Source of the DNA: Boletus sp. NGJ
Lineage: Eukaryota > Basidiomycota > Agaricomycetes > Boletales > Boletaceae
Assembly: GCA_019096195.1 (NCBI GenBank)
Contig: JAGTXK010000190.1
Span: forward strand, 186,001 to 250,000
Direction of reading: 5' to 3'
DNA length: 64,000 nucleotides
Part shown: piece after piece, positions 24,371-35,119 of the stretch
Numbering within the stretch: the stretch's first letter is position 1
Layout of the letters: the number at the start of each line of letters is the position of its first letter
Notes under the pieces: generated by a model
What the model was told of the DNA's origin: nothing
The model's database searches: none
Seen by the model: only the letters and a program-made list of their open reading frames with translations
Program-made: the position numbers and the translations under genes

Positions 24371-25160
24371 CGACCTGGCGCACATATCTATTGATCCACG
24401 CGTCCACCTGGTTGCTCGGACCAGCTTCGAGCACGGTACTGAAATGTGAGTAGTGACTATTACGGGAGAAGTGGGTACGCGTACATATCGTGGACGTGGG
24501 GCTCTACACGACTGTCACGACCGAGATGGAATATAGGGTTAAGGACGATTGGAGCCATGTGTGATGTGGGGTTGAAAGGTTTTCCGCCAAATGTGGTGGT
24601 ATTATACGGCGTCACGTCGTGGGTGGATGGAGCTGACCAGGCGTCCACAGGAACGGGTCCGACTGTGGAAGAAAGTTAGGTCAGTACACGTGCATAAACA
24701 CCACGCTAATCTTGTCGGCACTGGCACGTCGAGCCTCCACATGGACACGTTCCTTGTATCGCAATGCCGAGACCGTGACGAGATTGGGTGTGTGGGTCGC
24801 CCAGCTCCCCGAGCTTCGGAGGATAGGGATACATTCTCCCACCCGCACTTCGGCCAGTGGGTTTTCCATCTCTCCCTTTAGCCATCACTGAGCCCCTGCA
24901 TCTGTCTCGTCGGTTCTTGTCGATGATCAGTTCCCGTAAGGGCGCCGAATACCGGCTCTGCCGTTGACAATTCCCTTTGAGAAGCTTTCCTGAGGAAAGG
25001 ACATGGAGCGCAACACAGTGAAAACGAACAGTGAACGATTCGTTGAATGTCTAGTGGTGAGTTGAAGAATGCTTGCGATAAGACTGATTGACCGCGTCCC
25101 CGGACGCCGTTATCCATCTGTGGTGCTTCGTATCCAGGAGAACTGAAAAAGGCCATACAC
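24371..25160. other. No gene recognised
   Basis: Short frames only. It may hold 3' exons of the bHLH gene, but none could be joined with confidence. Confidence 0.35.
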
Positions 25161-25600
25161 CACAAAGAGGATGGCGCGAGTGAGTGGGAATGAGGGCGAG
25201 GCGAGGGCGTGAAGGCGAGGGCGCGACCAGTTGGGCACAAAGAAGATAGCGCGAGTGACTCGGAGTGGGCACAAATGGACGCGAACAGGTGGTGCTCACG
25301 CGTACACAGTGACAAGGAGAGGGCAAGGGCACGAAGGGGAGGGCACGGACCAGGTTGGGCATGAAGAGAATGGCACTAGTGAATGGACGCGAACGAGCAC
25401 GAACAGGTGGTGCTCGTGCGTGAACGACAAGGTGAGGAGGGTGCAGGACGGGAGGGCACAACCGATTGGCCACAAAGGAGGGCACGAAGGGGGAGGGCAG
25501 TTTGGGCGCGAATGGGTGCGGATTGGTGAGCATGAGGGGAGGAATGCAAAATGCAAACGGTGGTGCGCACGCGTGCATGGCGACGCCAGGGGAGTGGATA
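25160..25600. repeat. Purine-rich degenerate minisatellite
   Basis: The plus strand is dominated by G/A blocks (GAGGGC, GGGCACGAAGG, GGGCACAAAG). A marker GGTGGTGCTC(A/G)(C/T)GCGT recurs near 25289, 25407 and, varied, 25560, spaced about 118 and 153 bp, with GGGCACRAAG-type motifs between. Units are imperfect and of unequal length. It lies in the likely intron or 3' region of the bHLH gene. Confidence 0.6.
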
Positions 25601-25620
25601 TGAAGTATGGAGATACGCAC

Positions 25621-25988
25621 GTGCGGAGTCGTTGAGCCTCGTTCTCAACCTGTTGTAGCCTCATCTGGAGTTGTTGTGTGATCATCTCGAGGTACTCGAC
25701 GTGAGTGGTGGCACGGTCGAGGAGGGAAACCTTGCTCGACTTCTGGTTGGAGACGGGAAGAGCATCCTTGAGCTTGCAGTAGCCGTCGCGAAGCACGTCA
25801 CGACGTCTCTGTTCGGATTCGATCCACTGACGACGTATCATCTCGCGGCGAACACAGTGGTGTTTCCGCTGGCAAACGCCCCATCGATGAAAGTTTTTGT
25901 GGCAGATGGGCGTACCGGCGGGGAGCGTCACTCTGCTCGTCTTAGCCACGGTTTTCGACTGGCGCAGAGGTGGCGAGGGATACGTCAT
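25621..25988 (-). CDS. bHLH transcription factor exon (partial model)
   Basis: The exon encodes RREMIRRQWIESEQRRRDVL (basic region and start of helix 1), LRDGYCKLKDALP (helix 1), SNQKSSKVSLLDRATTHVEY (loop and helix 2) and a Leu/Gln-rich extension EMITQQLQMRLQQVENEAQR that could form a zipper-like coiled coil. This is a basic helix-loop-helix dimer that should bind E-box-like DNA in the nucleus; the ESEQRRR core keeps the base-contacting Glu and Arg. A donor GTGCGT ends the exon at 25621. The following exons, across or beyond the minisatellite, could not be placed. The ATG at 25988 lies 12 bp from the stop of an upstream pseudogene on the same strand, so the true 5' end is uncertain. Confidence 0.65.
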
Positions 25989-25999
25989 CTAATAGTACA

Positions 26000-27440
26000 T
26001 CAACGGGACATCACTAGTACCAGAACAAGACAGCTCGCTCGCTTGCTAGAAACAACTGCTGGACCTTCTGGAGCGGCCTTACGCTTCCGTGACGTGTGCC
26101 ATCGAGTGTAACGCTCATATGCGGTCTGCATGACAGCGTTGCGCAGGAAACGAAGGAAGCCACTCCAGGGCACCGTCAAGGTTCTCGTTGATTGACGGAC
26201 TTGGTCAATGTACTCCGCCTCTCCGCCATGTGAGTCCATCAAGGCAAGAAGTGACATTTTCAGTGCTCCGGACGCATCGGTCAGCAATCGGTCGTCGTCG
26301 TCTGTGGAAAGAAAAGGGTGAAGTAGCTATCTGTAGATTAGTATAAACGCAAATTACGGACTTACCCCACGAGCAGAATATTCGCCTTGTTGGTCGACGT
26401 CGACGATTAGCTTGCCTTGAGGAGAACGTATATATAGTTTCAATGATACCCGTGTGACGGATGCCCAAATAAAGTCCCTCCAAACGATTCTCGAGCCATT
26501 TTCTTGAACTGTGGGGTCGAAAATATCGTACTTTACGAGGGGTTCAACGAGCAGCTGTTGCATGCGGGGGTCATCAATGGCTAGAGATTTCCACTAGGGA
26601 GACTCGTCAACGCAAAACAGGAATACGAGGTCGATGGTGGGATTCGTGGCAACGATATCCTTGAGGTGGTCACGGGTTTTAGAGGCGGAGGTGGTGAACG
26701 CGACCTCACCGACCCATTTCTGGATCATGAGAGCTTTGTCCATTCGGTTGACTGCGAAACAGAGTTGAAAATCGGGAATGGCATGTCTTTGACTGTTTTC
26801 GACGTCCTGCTGATGTGGCTCGTCGTAGGAGAGGTCCTTATACAGAAAGACGGGTACGTCGTAGTCAATCTGATTGTGACCAATTGTATTTAGCCATCTT
26901 CCAAAGGATGCTTTCATGTAAACTAGAGGGGCTCATGATTAAGAGCGTGTCTTGGCCATAGATATAAATGAATCTGTCAAAAACTGTCAAGTTAGTAGCT
27001 CACTGCAGTTTTACAACCTATACTTGACATACTTGACCAGCAATCGGGGGTCCTTTTCTGCAAGCACTTCCAAAAGATCGGCATAATCGTCGCGCGAGAA
27101 GTGGTCGATGGTCTAAAACACGCTGGAGTTGGTAGCCAACTGCGTGAGGTAGATGACTGACATGCACTATATCAAGCGGAGAACCTATCACCAACTCAAG
27201 GACCCGAGCTACGTTATGGTTGTTAGATAAGCAGTCGCTGGGGTTATCTTGCACATCATGGGCATCGCGCAAGATTTCCCCATCACTACTCTTGGTTCCT
27301 TGGCCCTTGGTTAAAGAATTGTTGCTCTTTCTCTTTGAATTATTTTTTTCGAGTCGACTGCCGTTATGGTGATCAGGAGGTTGGGTTTTGGAACTTGAAA
27401 CAGGCCTTTTACCCTCTGAAAAGACAGGGTTAACTCAGTT
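26000..27440 (-). pseudogene. Broken gene of a fungal nuclease-like (PD-(D/E)XK-type?) family
   Basis: Joined minus-strand exons read from a Lys/Asn-rich linker into HNVARVLELVIGSPLDIVH, TIDHFSRDDYADLLEVLAEK, KFIYIYGQDTLLIMSP, then VPVFLYKDLSY, AIPDFQLCF, KWVGEVAFTTSASKTRDHLK and ESP, stop, WKSLAI...VWRDFIWASVTRVSLKLYIR. The I-P-D-F followed about 25 residues later by G-E-V-A-F-T suggests the D...ExA/K core of a restriction-endonuclease-like fold; this is inference. A TAG interrupts the frame near 26594, and the frame changes after the intron near 26315-26365 and again near 26890-26910, so it is a pseudogene. Intact relatives are, as I recall, numerous in Rhizoctonia-like genomes. Confidence 0.5.
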
Positions 27441-27879
27441 AACAACAAAGGTTGTAGTATGTTGCGGCGGCTTTGCAAGATGATGGCAGGGTAGGGGTAG
27501 GATGAAACCCCAAAGCCCAGTGGCTCAATTGATACACATGACCAAGATGAGAAAATCTGCCCGACATCGCGATCAAAATGTATCATAATATTCCACAACC
27601 CACATCTAGTAGTACATGTTCATAGACACCAAGCAACAACCTTGATACAAACAAGGGGGGTTTACAAAAATTGCTGAAAGCCAAAGCTAACAGACGGGTT
27701 CGGATGTGTAATTTGCAATCAGCAAAAGACTGTGCCTCGGTAAAGACCTCACTGGCGACAGTACATGCCCGAGCACAAGAGATGAAGAAAAAATGGTAGG
27801 CCATTTGTTACCGAGGTTATATACGGTCGAGGGTGTGCACACGGGCCATGCCATGTGGAGTTGTCTACGTAGAGCTTTA
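27441..27879. other. No gene recognised
   Basis: AT-rich flank of the broken gene. A GTGTGCACACGGGCCATG stretch marks entry into the third EMC2-like fragment. Confidence 0.35.
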
Positions 27880-28150
27880 TGCTACGTTCCGTCAGCGGCA
27901 GAAACAGCCTGCACGGCGAAAGTCTTGGACATCATCTTCTCAAAGTTGGAGGATTGGCTGCAGTACGCTCTCCGGGACAAGGTAAACATGCGGATCAAGT
28001 TTCACACCAGATATGCTCCAGGTCGTCGGTCGTCTTGTCTACTTCCCTGACGGTACTCGCTCTCCAGCATCGGCTCAGGTATCTTAAATAAATGCGAGAA
28101 GGATCTGGGCGTGCCAATGAAAACGATACATCGGTCGGCGGGTCGCTCAC
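27880..28150 (+). pseudogene. EMC2 tail fragment, copy C
   Basis: Aligns with 19250-19480 of copy A: CA(A/C)AGTYGG-GATTTGCTGCAGT-like, TTTACACCAGATRT and TGCGAGAAGGATCTGGG(C/T)GT match with gaps. Only the last part of EMC2 and its 3' flank is present, running directly into a DAM1 fragment as in copy A. Confidence 0.6.
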
Positions 28151-28189
28151 ACGTCCATCCACCATCCATCTTGGTTTATCATGTGACAC

Positions 28190-28335
28190 GCTCACCTGAA
28201 GCCAGTCTGGGAAATTGCGTTCATGCCCATTGTGGAAAGGTCGAGGAATGTCTTCAAAGAACTGGAGGAACTCGCTGAGTAGTCTACGCTGCCTCGGCCT
28301 CGAGGAAACCGATGCTACTAGGTACTGCTTGGAGC
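28190..28335 (-). pseudogene. DAM1 gene fragment, copy C
   Basis: Aligns with 19575-19745 and with exon 1 of DAM1: CCAGTCTGGGAAATTGCGTTCATG, CTGGAGGAACTCGCTGAGTA, TCGAGGAAACCGATG. It is more eroded than copy A. The junction with the EMC2 tail is at the same place as in copy A, so one fusion event preceded the copying. Confidence 0.6.
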
Positions 28336-28404
28336 AGCAGTGGGCGAGCCACCTAGGTGAAAAAGTCCGCAGAAGTGCACAACCTTGCGGGACTCCAGGC
28401 TGGA

Positions 28405-28440
28405 TCACTGCACTGTCACGTCATGATAATCCATGATCGA
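28405..28440 (+). repeat. Cassette end motif, copy C
   Basis: TCACTGCACTGTCACGTCAT then GATAATCCATGATCGAG. The same 33-36 bp occurs at 19896-19930 and inverted at 24325-24357. It marks the right border of the EMC2-DAM1 cassette. Confidence 0.6.
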
Positions 28441-28760
28441 GTGACCCGCACCGGCCAACCATTTGGTGCATTGACAAATCAAGCGCATTTCCACTGAGCA
28501 CGCAAGCCAGTTCCTCGAAGAACTTGCGGGTGGAAGTGTCAAGTCTGTAACTTGCAAGAGCAGTTGTACTCGAGTTCACTTCCGCTCAGGAGATAGCATG
28601 AAAGTGGCGGCTGTGCCTGGTGTTGTGGCATGTCATTAGCGCATAATCGTACAATCATTGTCAGCAACATCCCAGCGTGATCTGATCCTCGCCCACGGGA
28701 TCGAATGTCGGATCGGCGTTTTGTGAGGTGTAGAAGTGTGTAATCAGATCAAGTGGGACG

Positions 28761-29179
28761 TCAAGACAGTCCGTGCCAGTGATATAACACCGAACCCTGT
28801 CGATCGTCATTTCCGCCATTGTTGGAGGGGAAATAGGTAGATCGTACTTACTGAGGCACTGTCCTTGTGGACGATTTTCCTGTTCACAAGAGCGATCAGG
28901 CATTTGTTCACCCGAGCTTGGTTGAGGTCGGGTGGGGTGATAAGCTCAATGACTGGATAGGTAAATAGAAGAACAAATCGGAGTGTGCGCGCATACATAC
29001 GTTTAACGCCACGACCGTCGCTGTTGATCATGAAATCGATGACTATTTCCATGTTTCGTCGTAGACCCTGAACAACGCGGCCCATCAACTCGTCTCGCGA
29101 GGTAGCGAAACAGGGCACGCACGGGGTCACTCCCGCGAAACTCGAGCGGGAGACACATGATGATCTTCTCGATTGCCAT
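28761..29179 (-). CDS. Small hypothetical protein downstream of DAM1
   Basis: The minus-strand frame DELMGRVVQGLRRNMEIVID is followed by FMINSDGRGVK, a clean 46-nt-class intron (GTATGT...TATCCAG), LIELITPPDLNQARVNKCLI and ALVNRKIVHKDSAS. A further intron (GTAAGT...CGACAG) then leads to GSVLYHWHGLS and a stop at 28761. The two joins keep frame and the residues look protein-like (amphipathic helices, possibly a small winged-helix end), but I do not recognise the family. The start is uncertain: an ATG at 29179 is in another frame, so a short upstream exon or intron is missing from this model. It starts within 20 bp of the DAM1 stop on the same strand. Confidence 0.35.
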
Positions 29180-29194
29180 CTGCGCACTCCAAAA

Positions 29195-29896
29195 TCAGTT
29201 TAAACCCATCCATGAGTACGGCAGCAGAGAAGCGCGCACCATTCGTTCTTTCTTTTCCTTGGCAGTCAACTTTGGTTTTCCTTTCTTCTTCGGAAGGGCT
29301 TTTGGTGGAGCGGACTTGGCAGACGCGGACGTGAGGGCAGTGGTAAAAGTCGTTTCATAGTCTGCTGTCTCGTTGTAGGTCGTCTTGTCCACATCCGTGA
29401 CGGCGCTCGCCTCAGGCGCCGAAGGTGGCGACGGGGCTGTCTTTGCAGCTTCGGCGGCGGCTCGGGCATCTTCCTCTACATGCGAGAGGCCTCAGAAGTG
29501 TCTGAGAGCAGAGCGGTACAACATACCAGCGCGTGTCCTCGCTAACTGAAACGATACGTCTGTTGGTGCCTGCGCATACATCCATCATCTCGGCTCAACC
29601 GCGGACCGGCGACCGGCACACACCTGCAGCCAGTCTGTGGTGAGGGCGTTCATGTCCATCACGTATAGCCAGCTCGCGAAACTCTCGTTGAAGGAGCGGA
29701 GAGAGTCACTGAGGCGGCGGAGGTTTTCTACGTTTGCGTGGAGAGCTTCTGCCTCGTCGACGAGCTCGGACATGACTGGTTCGATGAAACCGAGGCCGTG
29801 CGGGGCATCTGGGTTCTGCTGGGAGCGGGAGAAAGCGAAGAGCGAGCCTTGGGAGACACGGCGGAGGGGCGTGCGATGAGGCGTGTGGCTTGTCAT
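29195..29896 (-). CDS. DAM1: DASH/Dam1 complex subunit DAM1
   Basis: Outer-kinetochore DASH complex subunit that couples chromosomes to spindle microtubules and is an Aurora-B/Ipl1 target. Exons 29624-29896, 29527-29569 and 29475-29195 join to 597 nt, a 198-aa protein, with all junctions in frame. The conserved core TPLRRVSQGSL, LGFIEPVMSELVDEAEALHAN, LRRLSDSLRSFNESFASWLY and VMDMNALTTDWLQAP is complete. The C-terminal third is an Ala/Pro/Lys-rich disordered tail (PPKALPKKKGKPKLTAKEKK) ending WMGLN. The ATG at 29896 was chosen over one at 29932 because MTSHTPHRTPLRR fits the family start. Two decayed fragments of this gene lie at 19.6 and 28.2 kb. Confidence 0.92.
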
Positions 29897-30007
29897 GGTG
29901 GATAGCAGCAAGTCACGCGAGATAACGGTCAAGTGTCTTTATCTCAATTGTACAGACTTGCAAGTCAATATATTCGCCCTCCGACATTTTCGACCCGAAC
30001 GAGACAG

Positions 30008-30340
30008 CTATGCCACGTCATATGGTCTAGTGAATCTTTCCTGCCAGGTCTGTGTGAGTTGGCGGTTGCGCCGCTGATGCTCAGTTCTGAGGCTCTGACT
30101 GGATTGATGGGGATGATGTGCCGCATAGCCTTCATCGAACTGATGTTGATACGGGTCGTTTTCTCGCTCTGCATTTGTTGTGAGTAAAAGTTGCGTGAGA
30201 GATGATGTCAGCAGTGTTTGTGACGTTAAACTTGAGTACAGAGTCTGCAAACTCGACCGCAAATTTATCCTCGCCGCTGTGTGACACGGTGAGGACAGCC
30301 TTTTCTCTCCATGACCCCGGGTTAACCTCTTCCTGGTGAG
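30008..30340 (-). CDS. Possible small gene upstream of DAM1
   Basis: Minus-strand frames show a protein-like stretch (GEDKFAVEFADSVLKFNVTN) and, in another frame after a CAG/AG acceptor-like site, ERENDPYQHQFDEGYAAHHP ending at 30008. No single splice choice joined them convincingly and there is no in-frame ATG for the first part. It could be a real two-exon gene sharing a promoter with the plus-strand gene at 30495, or chance. Confidence 0.2.
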   Translation of the reverse strand, partial: LTRKRLTRGHGEKRLSSPCHTAARINLRSSLQTLYSSLTSQTLLTSSLTQLLLTTNAERENDPYQHQFDEGYAAHHPHQSSQSLRTEHQRRNRQLTQTWQERFTRPYDVA

Positions 30341-30494
30341 TACATCTCACCCACTCAATCTGATCTCCTGCTCAACCCATTTGTCAAGCTCTGCATGTCA
30401 CTGCACCCCGAAACACTCCGCCTTCTCGCCTTTTTCTCTTTCTCTTTCCCGTCTCACACCGACGCGACACCGTCCCAGCTCACAACTGTCCTTG

Positions 30495-33400
30495 ATGGTC
30501 CTCAATACATCCAGTGTGCTCTCCTGCCTGTTGCCTGCTCGCCTCGGATTCGGATCAAATCATAGACCAAACTCTCCCACCCGCACTCGCAATCACGAAA
30601 AACACGGCAAGGGCCCCGCCAGGCCCGTCCCTCGTGACTGTCTCGGCCAGCCAGAGCTCGATCCCTTCAATGGCAACCCTACACCTTGGGCCACTGATTC
30701 TAACTTTCGCACTGACCCTCCAGACCTCTCGCGCGCACGAGCGAATACCTCGCCATCCCGCTTGATGCCCCCACCTCTCCGCATACCCAATAGCGACATA
30801 GGTGAATCACCTGGCCCAGCCAATCGCTCTCTCGCTCCTCCAAATCGCCAAAAGCGATCTAGTTGTACTACTTTCTTTGCTTTCAGCTCCAAAAGAAAGT
30901 CCACTCATGGAGCTCCCATCATCCATATCCCACAACTCCAACAAGACCTTCTCGTCCCTCCCAACGCTGTCTCCGGCAGATGGGTTTCTGACAGTGGTCA
31001 AACACAAGTACATCTTATCAATCCGTCTTCCATTCCTTCTCCACTCCAGGCCGACGACGACGAGTATTATTGCTCCTACTATGCCTCCTTGACCCCTGTC
31101 ATCCCTGCTCACTCCGCCTCTCCCCGCCCAGACACAACAAACATTTCCCCAACCAAGTCGCTCGCTTCGCGACAACAGGATCACGTTGGAAACCCTGATT
31201 TAGACTCGCAGTGTTCTTCTCCAGTTGACCCTCATCCGTCGCATACCCACATTCACCACCCTTATGCATATTCTACTCCGCCTTCGAATACATATACCAA
31301 AACCGTCGACGCAGCCCCGCCTTTGCGCCATGCTACCTCTCAACCTTTCCAACATCATCCCCAGGGTTCCCGCTCTGACGTCGACACGGGGCTTGCACAT
31401 GGTAGATTACCGCCAGCACAACTTGGGTATGAAACATCCAAGAGCCAGCTGGACTTGTTACAACGCCAACTCAAGACATCCATGTCCACCCCAAACTTGG
31501 CCTCCAGGGCAGCCCCAGTCCGTTCTAGATCTGTTATAAAAAAAAAGCCTCCAAGGTCAAAGGGGCAGGATCGTTGGTTATCGGCTGAAAGCTGGTGGGA
31601 TGCTCTGCTTTCGCCATCTCCCCGTTTCAAGGTCAAGCAAACACTGCGTCCACATACGGCTACCAGCAAGGACATTCACGATCCTGTGAGTAAACCTGCT
31701 CAAGGTGAGCCAAATAGCGACTTGGGAGTCACCTTTCCCTCTGTTCCGGCTCCGCGCCCCCGTGCAGCATCTGCCACGTCGAATGTCCGGCCCATACATC
31801 TTACACTCACAAGATCACGGTCCACAGCGGATCTACATGGCCAGCCATCTGCGTCTGCTGCCCCGCGCGCTGGCTTTGAGCCTGCACTGGAAACGCTCGT
31901 GGACGAGTCCACACCAATGGCTGACCAGGTTCCCGGTAGTGAAGCCGAGCTCACTTTACCGGATCCACTTCTCTCGTTGGCACAGTAAGTCTCCTATCTC
32001 TGTCATGTCTTGCTCCTCTCAATGGATGTCGGACCGCTGTAGGGTTATCGATGAGGGAGAGGCATTTGAGCAACAGCGAGCTCAATGGAAACAGCAGGCT
32101 TCCAAATCCCTTGGAAACAAACAGACCCGTTCGTTCTCGCGCGCACGTTCCAAGTCTCTTGGCGCGAGGCATGCTCATGGTCACCCCACTTCGGAAAGTA
32201 GCAAAGCTCAATTTAATCTCGAATTTCTTGCTGCCCGTACGTTACTCGGAAGCCAAAGCACCATGCCAACCGTGCACGTCACCAAACCAAGCAGCTCTTC
32301 ATCCCATTCTAAAGCATATTCACACTCTCATTCACAATCAGCGTATTCTTACTCTCATACTTCCCACTCACATTCCCACTCCCACTCTCATTCACATTCT
32401 CTAACCACTTCTAATTCTTCCAAATCATCTCGCAATCTTCTACCTCGCGGTCACTCTCGGAAGGGATCATGGAGCAAACCAGCGTTCTTGAAAGCAGGTG
32501 TCCTCTGTGGAACTAGTCAAGACGAGTCTTACAGCGCTTCTGCGGACGAAAAGGTACCATCATCTTCAAGGATCGACGCGCAGGGTACAGTTCACATGGA
32601 CAATTCTACCAATGCTGAGGAAGCGTCAGATGCGGTTAATGTCTCTCCATTCCAAGGCACTCCGGGTGGTGAAGTCGGCATTGCCATCACTTCATCACCG
32701 CCGTTGGAAGGATGCTTCGACCTCAAGGCACCAGGTCATCCCTTCGTGTCTGGACTTCGACATCAGGAAGATGACCAGGAGGGTCGCTGGTCATCAAAGT
32801 ATACGCAAAATTCCTCTGAGTATGCGGGCCCGCATCCATCGGCGATCGATTCCAGTCTACCTCAGCTTGGCGTCACCAACCATGTCAGCCTGAGACACCG
32901 ATTGCCGCCACGCGCGGCCATCCATCCGCCGATAGCTCCCATCGCACATCCGTACCGGTCTGCGTTGGCGCAGCCTGAACGAGTGGGTGACAGTAACAGT
33001 GAAGGTGCTATGTCGAAGGTATCAGAGGGCCAAAGAGCCATGGAACCGGCCCCAGAACGCACTTTCTATCCGCACATATCCCTCAGTCATGACGATTTTG
33101 AGCGGTATGGTGTTGGCGAGGCACTCGTCTATGCCTCCCATCCGCGGCCAGAGGAGGACCCCGTAACCAACATGAAAAGTACATCGTCGCTTATAGTCGA
33201 ATTCTCGTCCCCTGAAGAACAGTCCTTTTCGCGCGCAACCGTTGTTTCGCAATCCGAGGAAGCGGATACTTCTTCACTGGCGATGAACAGTCCCCCATCC
33301 TTGTCCAATTCAACCATCCAGATGGTCATGTCTGGGCTGGACAACCCCGACGATCTTGACGAATTCCAGGACCTCTTTTACAAGCCCCTCTCTATTTCCA

Positions 33401-34405
33401 GTGCTCAACAACAGGAATTCAGTGTGGCTTTTAACCAGGTGCCGACTGACCTCCACAGCTCAGCATCCACCAGCCCGCTCACTCACCTCGTTCGCAAACT
33501 GAGTGAGAGGGTCCATGCCCGGCGAGATCCCTCGCGGACGCCCTCCGATCTGACGCGTCTCCAGAGGAGCGAATCACAGGGTTACCACTCGAACGAGGAC
33601 GGGAACAACCTTGTGTTCACGGATTTGGCCCGGTCGTCGTCTTCCCTTCCGCCTATGGAATCGTCTTCGCAAGTGCATGTACCCATTCAAAAAGGGAGCG
33701 AATCTACCGTACAGCCTTTCATGGCTATCCCAGAAGACGTCAGTTCGTCTTATACAGCGTCTGTTTTGGAGAGTCCGTTGGAAGAATGCGAGAACGACAC
33801 GTTTGGTAAGGATACAAAATATGTTTGGATCTGGGAGCCTTACTGACGTGGTATGCGGGATGACAGGATATCCCATCAAGCACGGTCAATTTGAGGCCGC
33901 CACCACAGTCTCCCCCATCCAAACTCCTATTCGCTTGTCGACCCACTTCTCTATTCAAGAGGACGAGGAAGACGAGGCCGCTTTTCTGAGCCCTGTGACG
34001 AAACGGTATGAACGGTATGGGATGTCCTCTGCTGATACCGTTCGATCGAGCTTTTTGACGACGTCTGATGTGTCACAAATGTCGGCGCTCTCTGATTTCC
34101 CTCTTCCGCCAAGCGCGCAGCCAGGCGGCCGACCTGACCACATGTCGATTCTACAAGCACGCTTTGAAGCAACGCCTTTGGTCGAGCCTCAGAGCCACGA
34201 TCAGCATGAGGACGAGGCTGACATGGGGCAGGGGGCTCGACGTACGGGTGGTGAAGAGAATGAGGAACCATCTGACGATGTGGATAAGACGTTGCAGGCC
34301 CTGAGGATGACGTCGCGTGTAACGAGCTTCGAAAGTCATCGGTCGACGTTTGGCGGGAGCGACGACATGGATTTCATCACGCAGTTACATCAGGCACGTC
34401 CATGA
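30495..34405 (+). CDS. Large Ser/Pro/His-rich protein of unknown function
   Basis: Three exons (30495 to about 31986, 32042-33805, 33868-34405) give a protein of over 1,200 aa. ATG 30495 was chosen; the open frame extends further upstream but without an ATG. It is almost entirely low-complexity: Ser, Pro and His-rich, with RSRSV/RSRST basic patches (possible phospho or 14-3-3 sites), a KKKPPRSKGQ stretch, a (HS)n tract at 32321-32400 and acidic C-terminal segments (EDEEDEAAFLSP, EENEEPSDDVDK). No transmembrane segment or known domain was found. A short conserved-looking C-terminal part (DFITQLHQARP) ends it. It may be a cytoplasmic regulatory scaffold, but nothing shows its role. Confidence 0.75.
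32321..32400 (+). repeat. (CAYTCN)n hexamer tract encoding His-Ser repeats
   Basis: CACTCT/CATTCA/CATTCC hexamers encode SHSHSHSHSHSHS within the large serine-rich protein. The repeat is imperfect at the nucleotide level. Confidence 0.8.
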
Positions 34406-35119
34406 TTACCCTCTTTCCTTGTTCACGCATCCTTTTATTCCCCCGGACCTCCTCCCTCTATTTTTCTTTTGCGTCTTGGTTTTGCGAGGTGCTTTCGGTA
34501 TCGATCTCGCGCACACAACCCACTTTTTGGTTTGGGAAGGATATTACATCGAAAGGTAGAAGCAATAGGTCACCGTTTCATACTTATAGTACATCATTCA
34601 CTCTCCTCGTCCTTTTCTTCCTCTCTACACCACTTAACTATCCCGCGACACCCCCTCTTCCTCGTTCCGCGACGTTTTTTTATTATCTATCCTCTCTGTT
34701 TCTCTCTCTCTTTTCCTGCTCTCTCGCCTTCTCCTTCTTTTCATGTTTTTATTATTCCGTCTCTGTCAAATATAGCAATTTCCGTGATAGTGTATCTTTT
34801 GCCGTTTATCAGTTACCAGTAGCCATGGTCTCCCGCTCCATAGTCTCGAATGAACATGAATAATCCGACTCGAATCCGTCGTGCCTTGTTCGTGGTACTG
34901 TACGAGTCCTCGCACAGAGCAGATCGTTGTTTGTGTTTCGTTGCCTCTGGTAGCCCGGATGGGATTTTAATGTTTAGCGGTCGTTGCGATGGTCCAACGT
35001 CATGTATTCACATTCAGCGCACAGCACCTACGCGTGAATACCAGCATGTATGCGACACGTCGAAATCAGCCAAGGTGTGGGCAGTACCAGACTGCATCTC
35101 GGCACAGATCCAACTCTCC
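34406..35119. other. 3' flanks of two convergent genes
   Basis: A pyrimidine-rich run (34590-34800) fits the 3' UTR of the serine-rich gene. The rest is the 3' side of the protease gene. No further gene is seen. Confidence 0.4.

Noticed and set aside
24878-25620. Minus-strand frames rich in His/Pro/Ser
   Set aside because: They are readings of the purine-rich minisatellite, open because of its composition.
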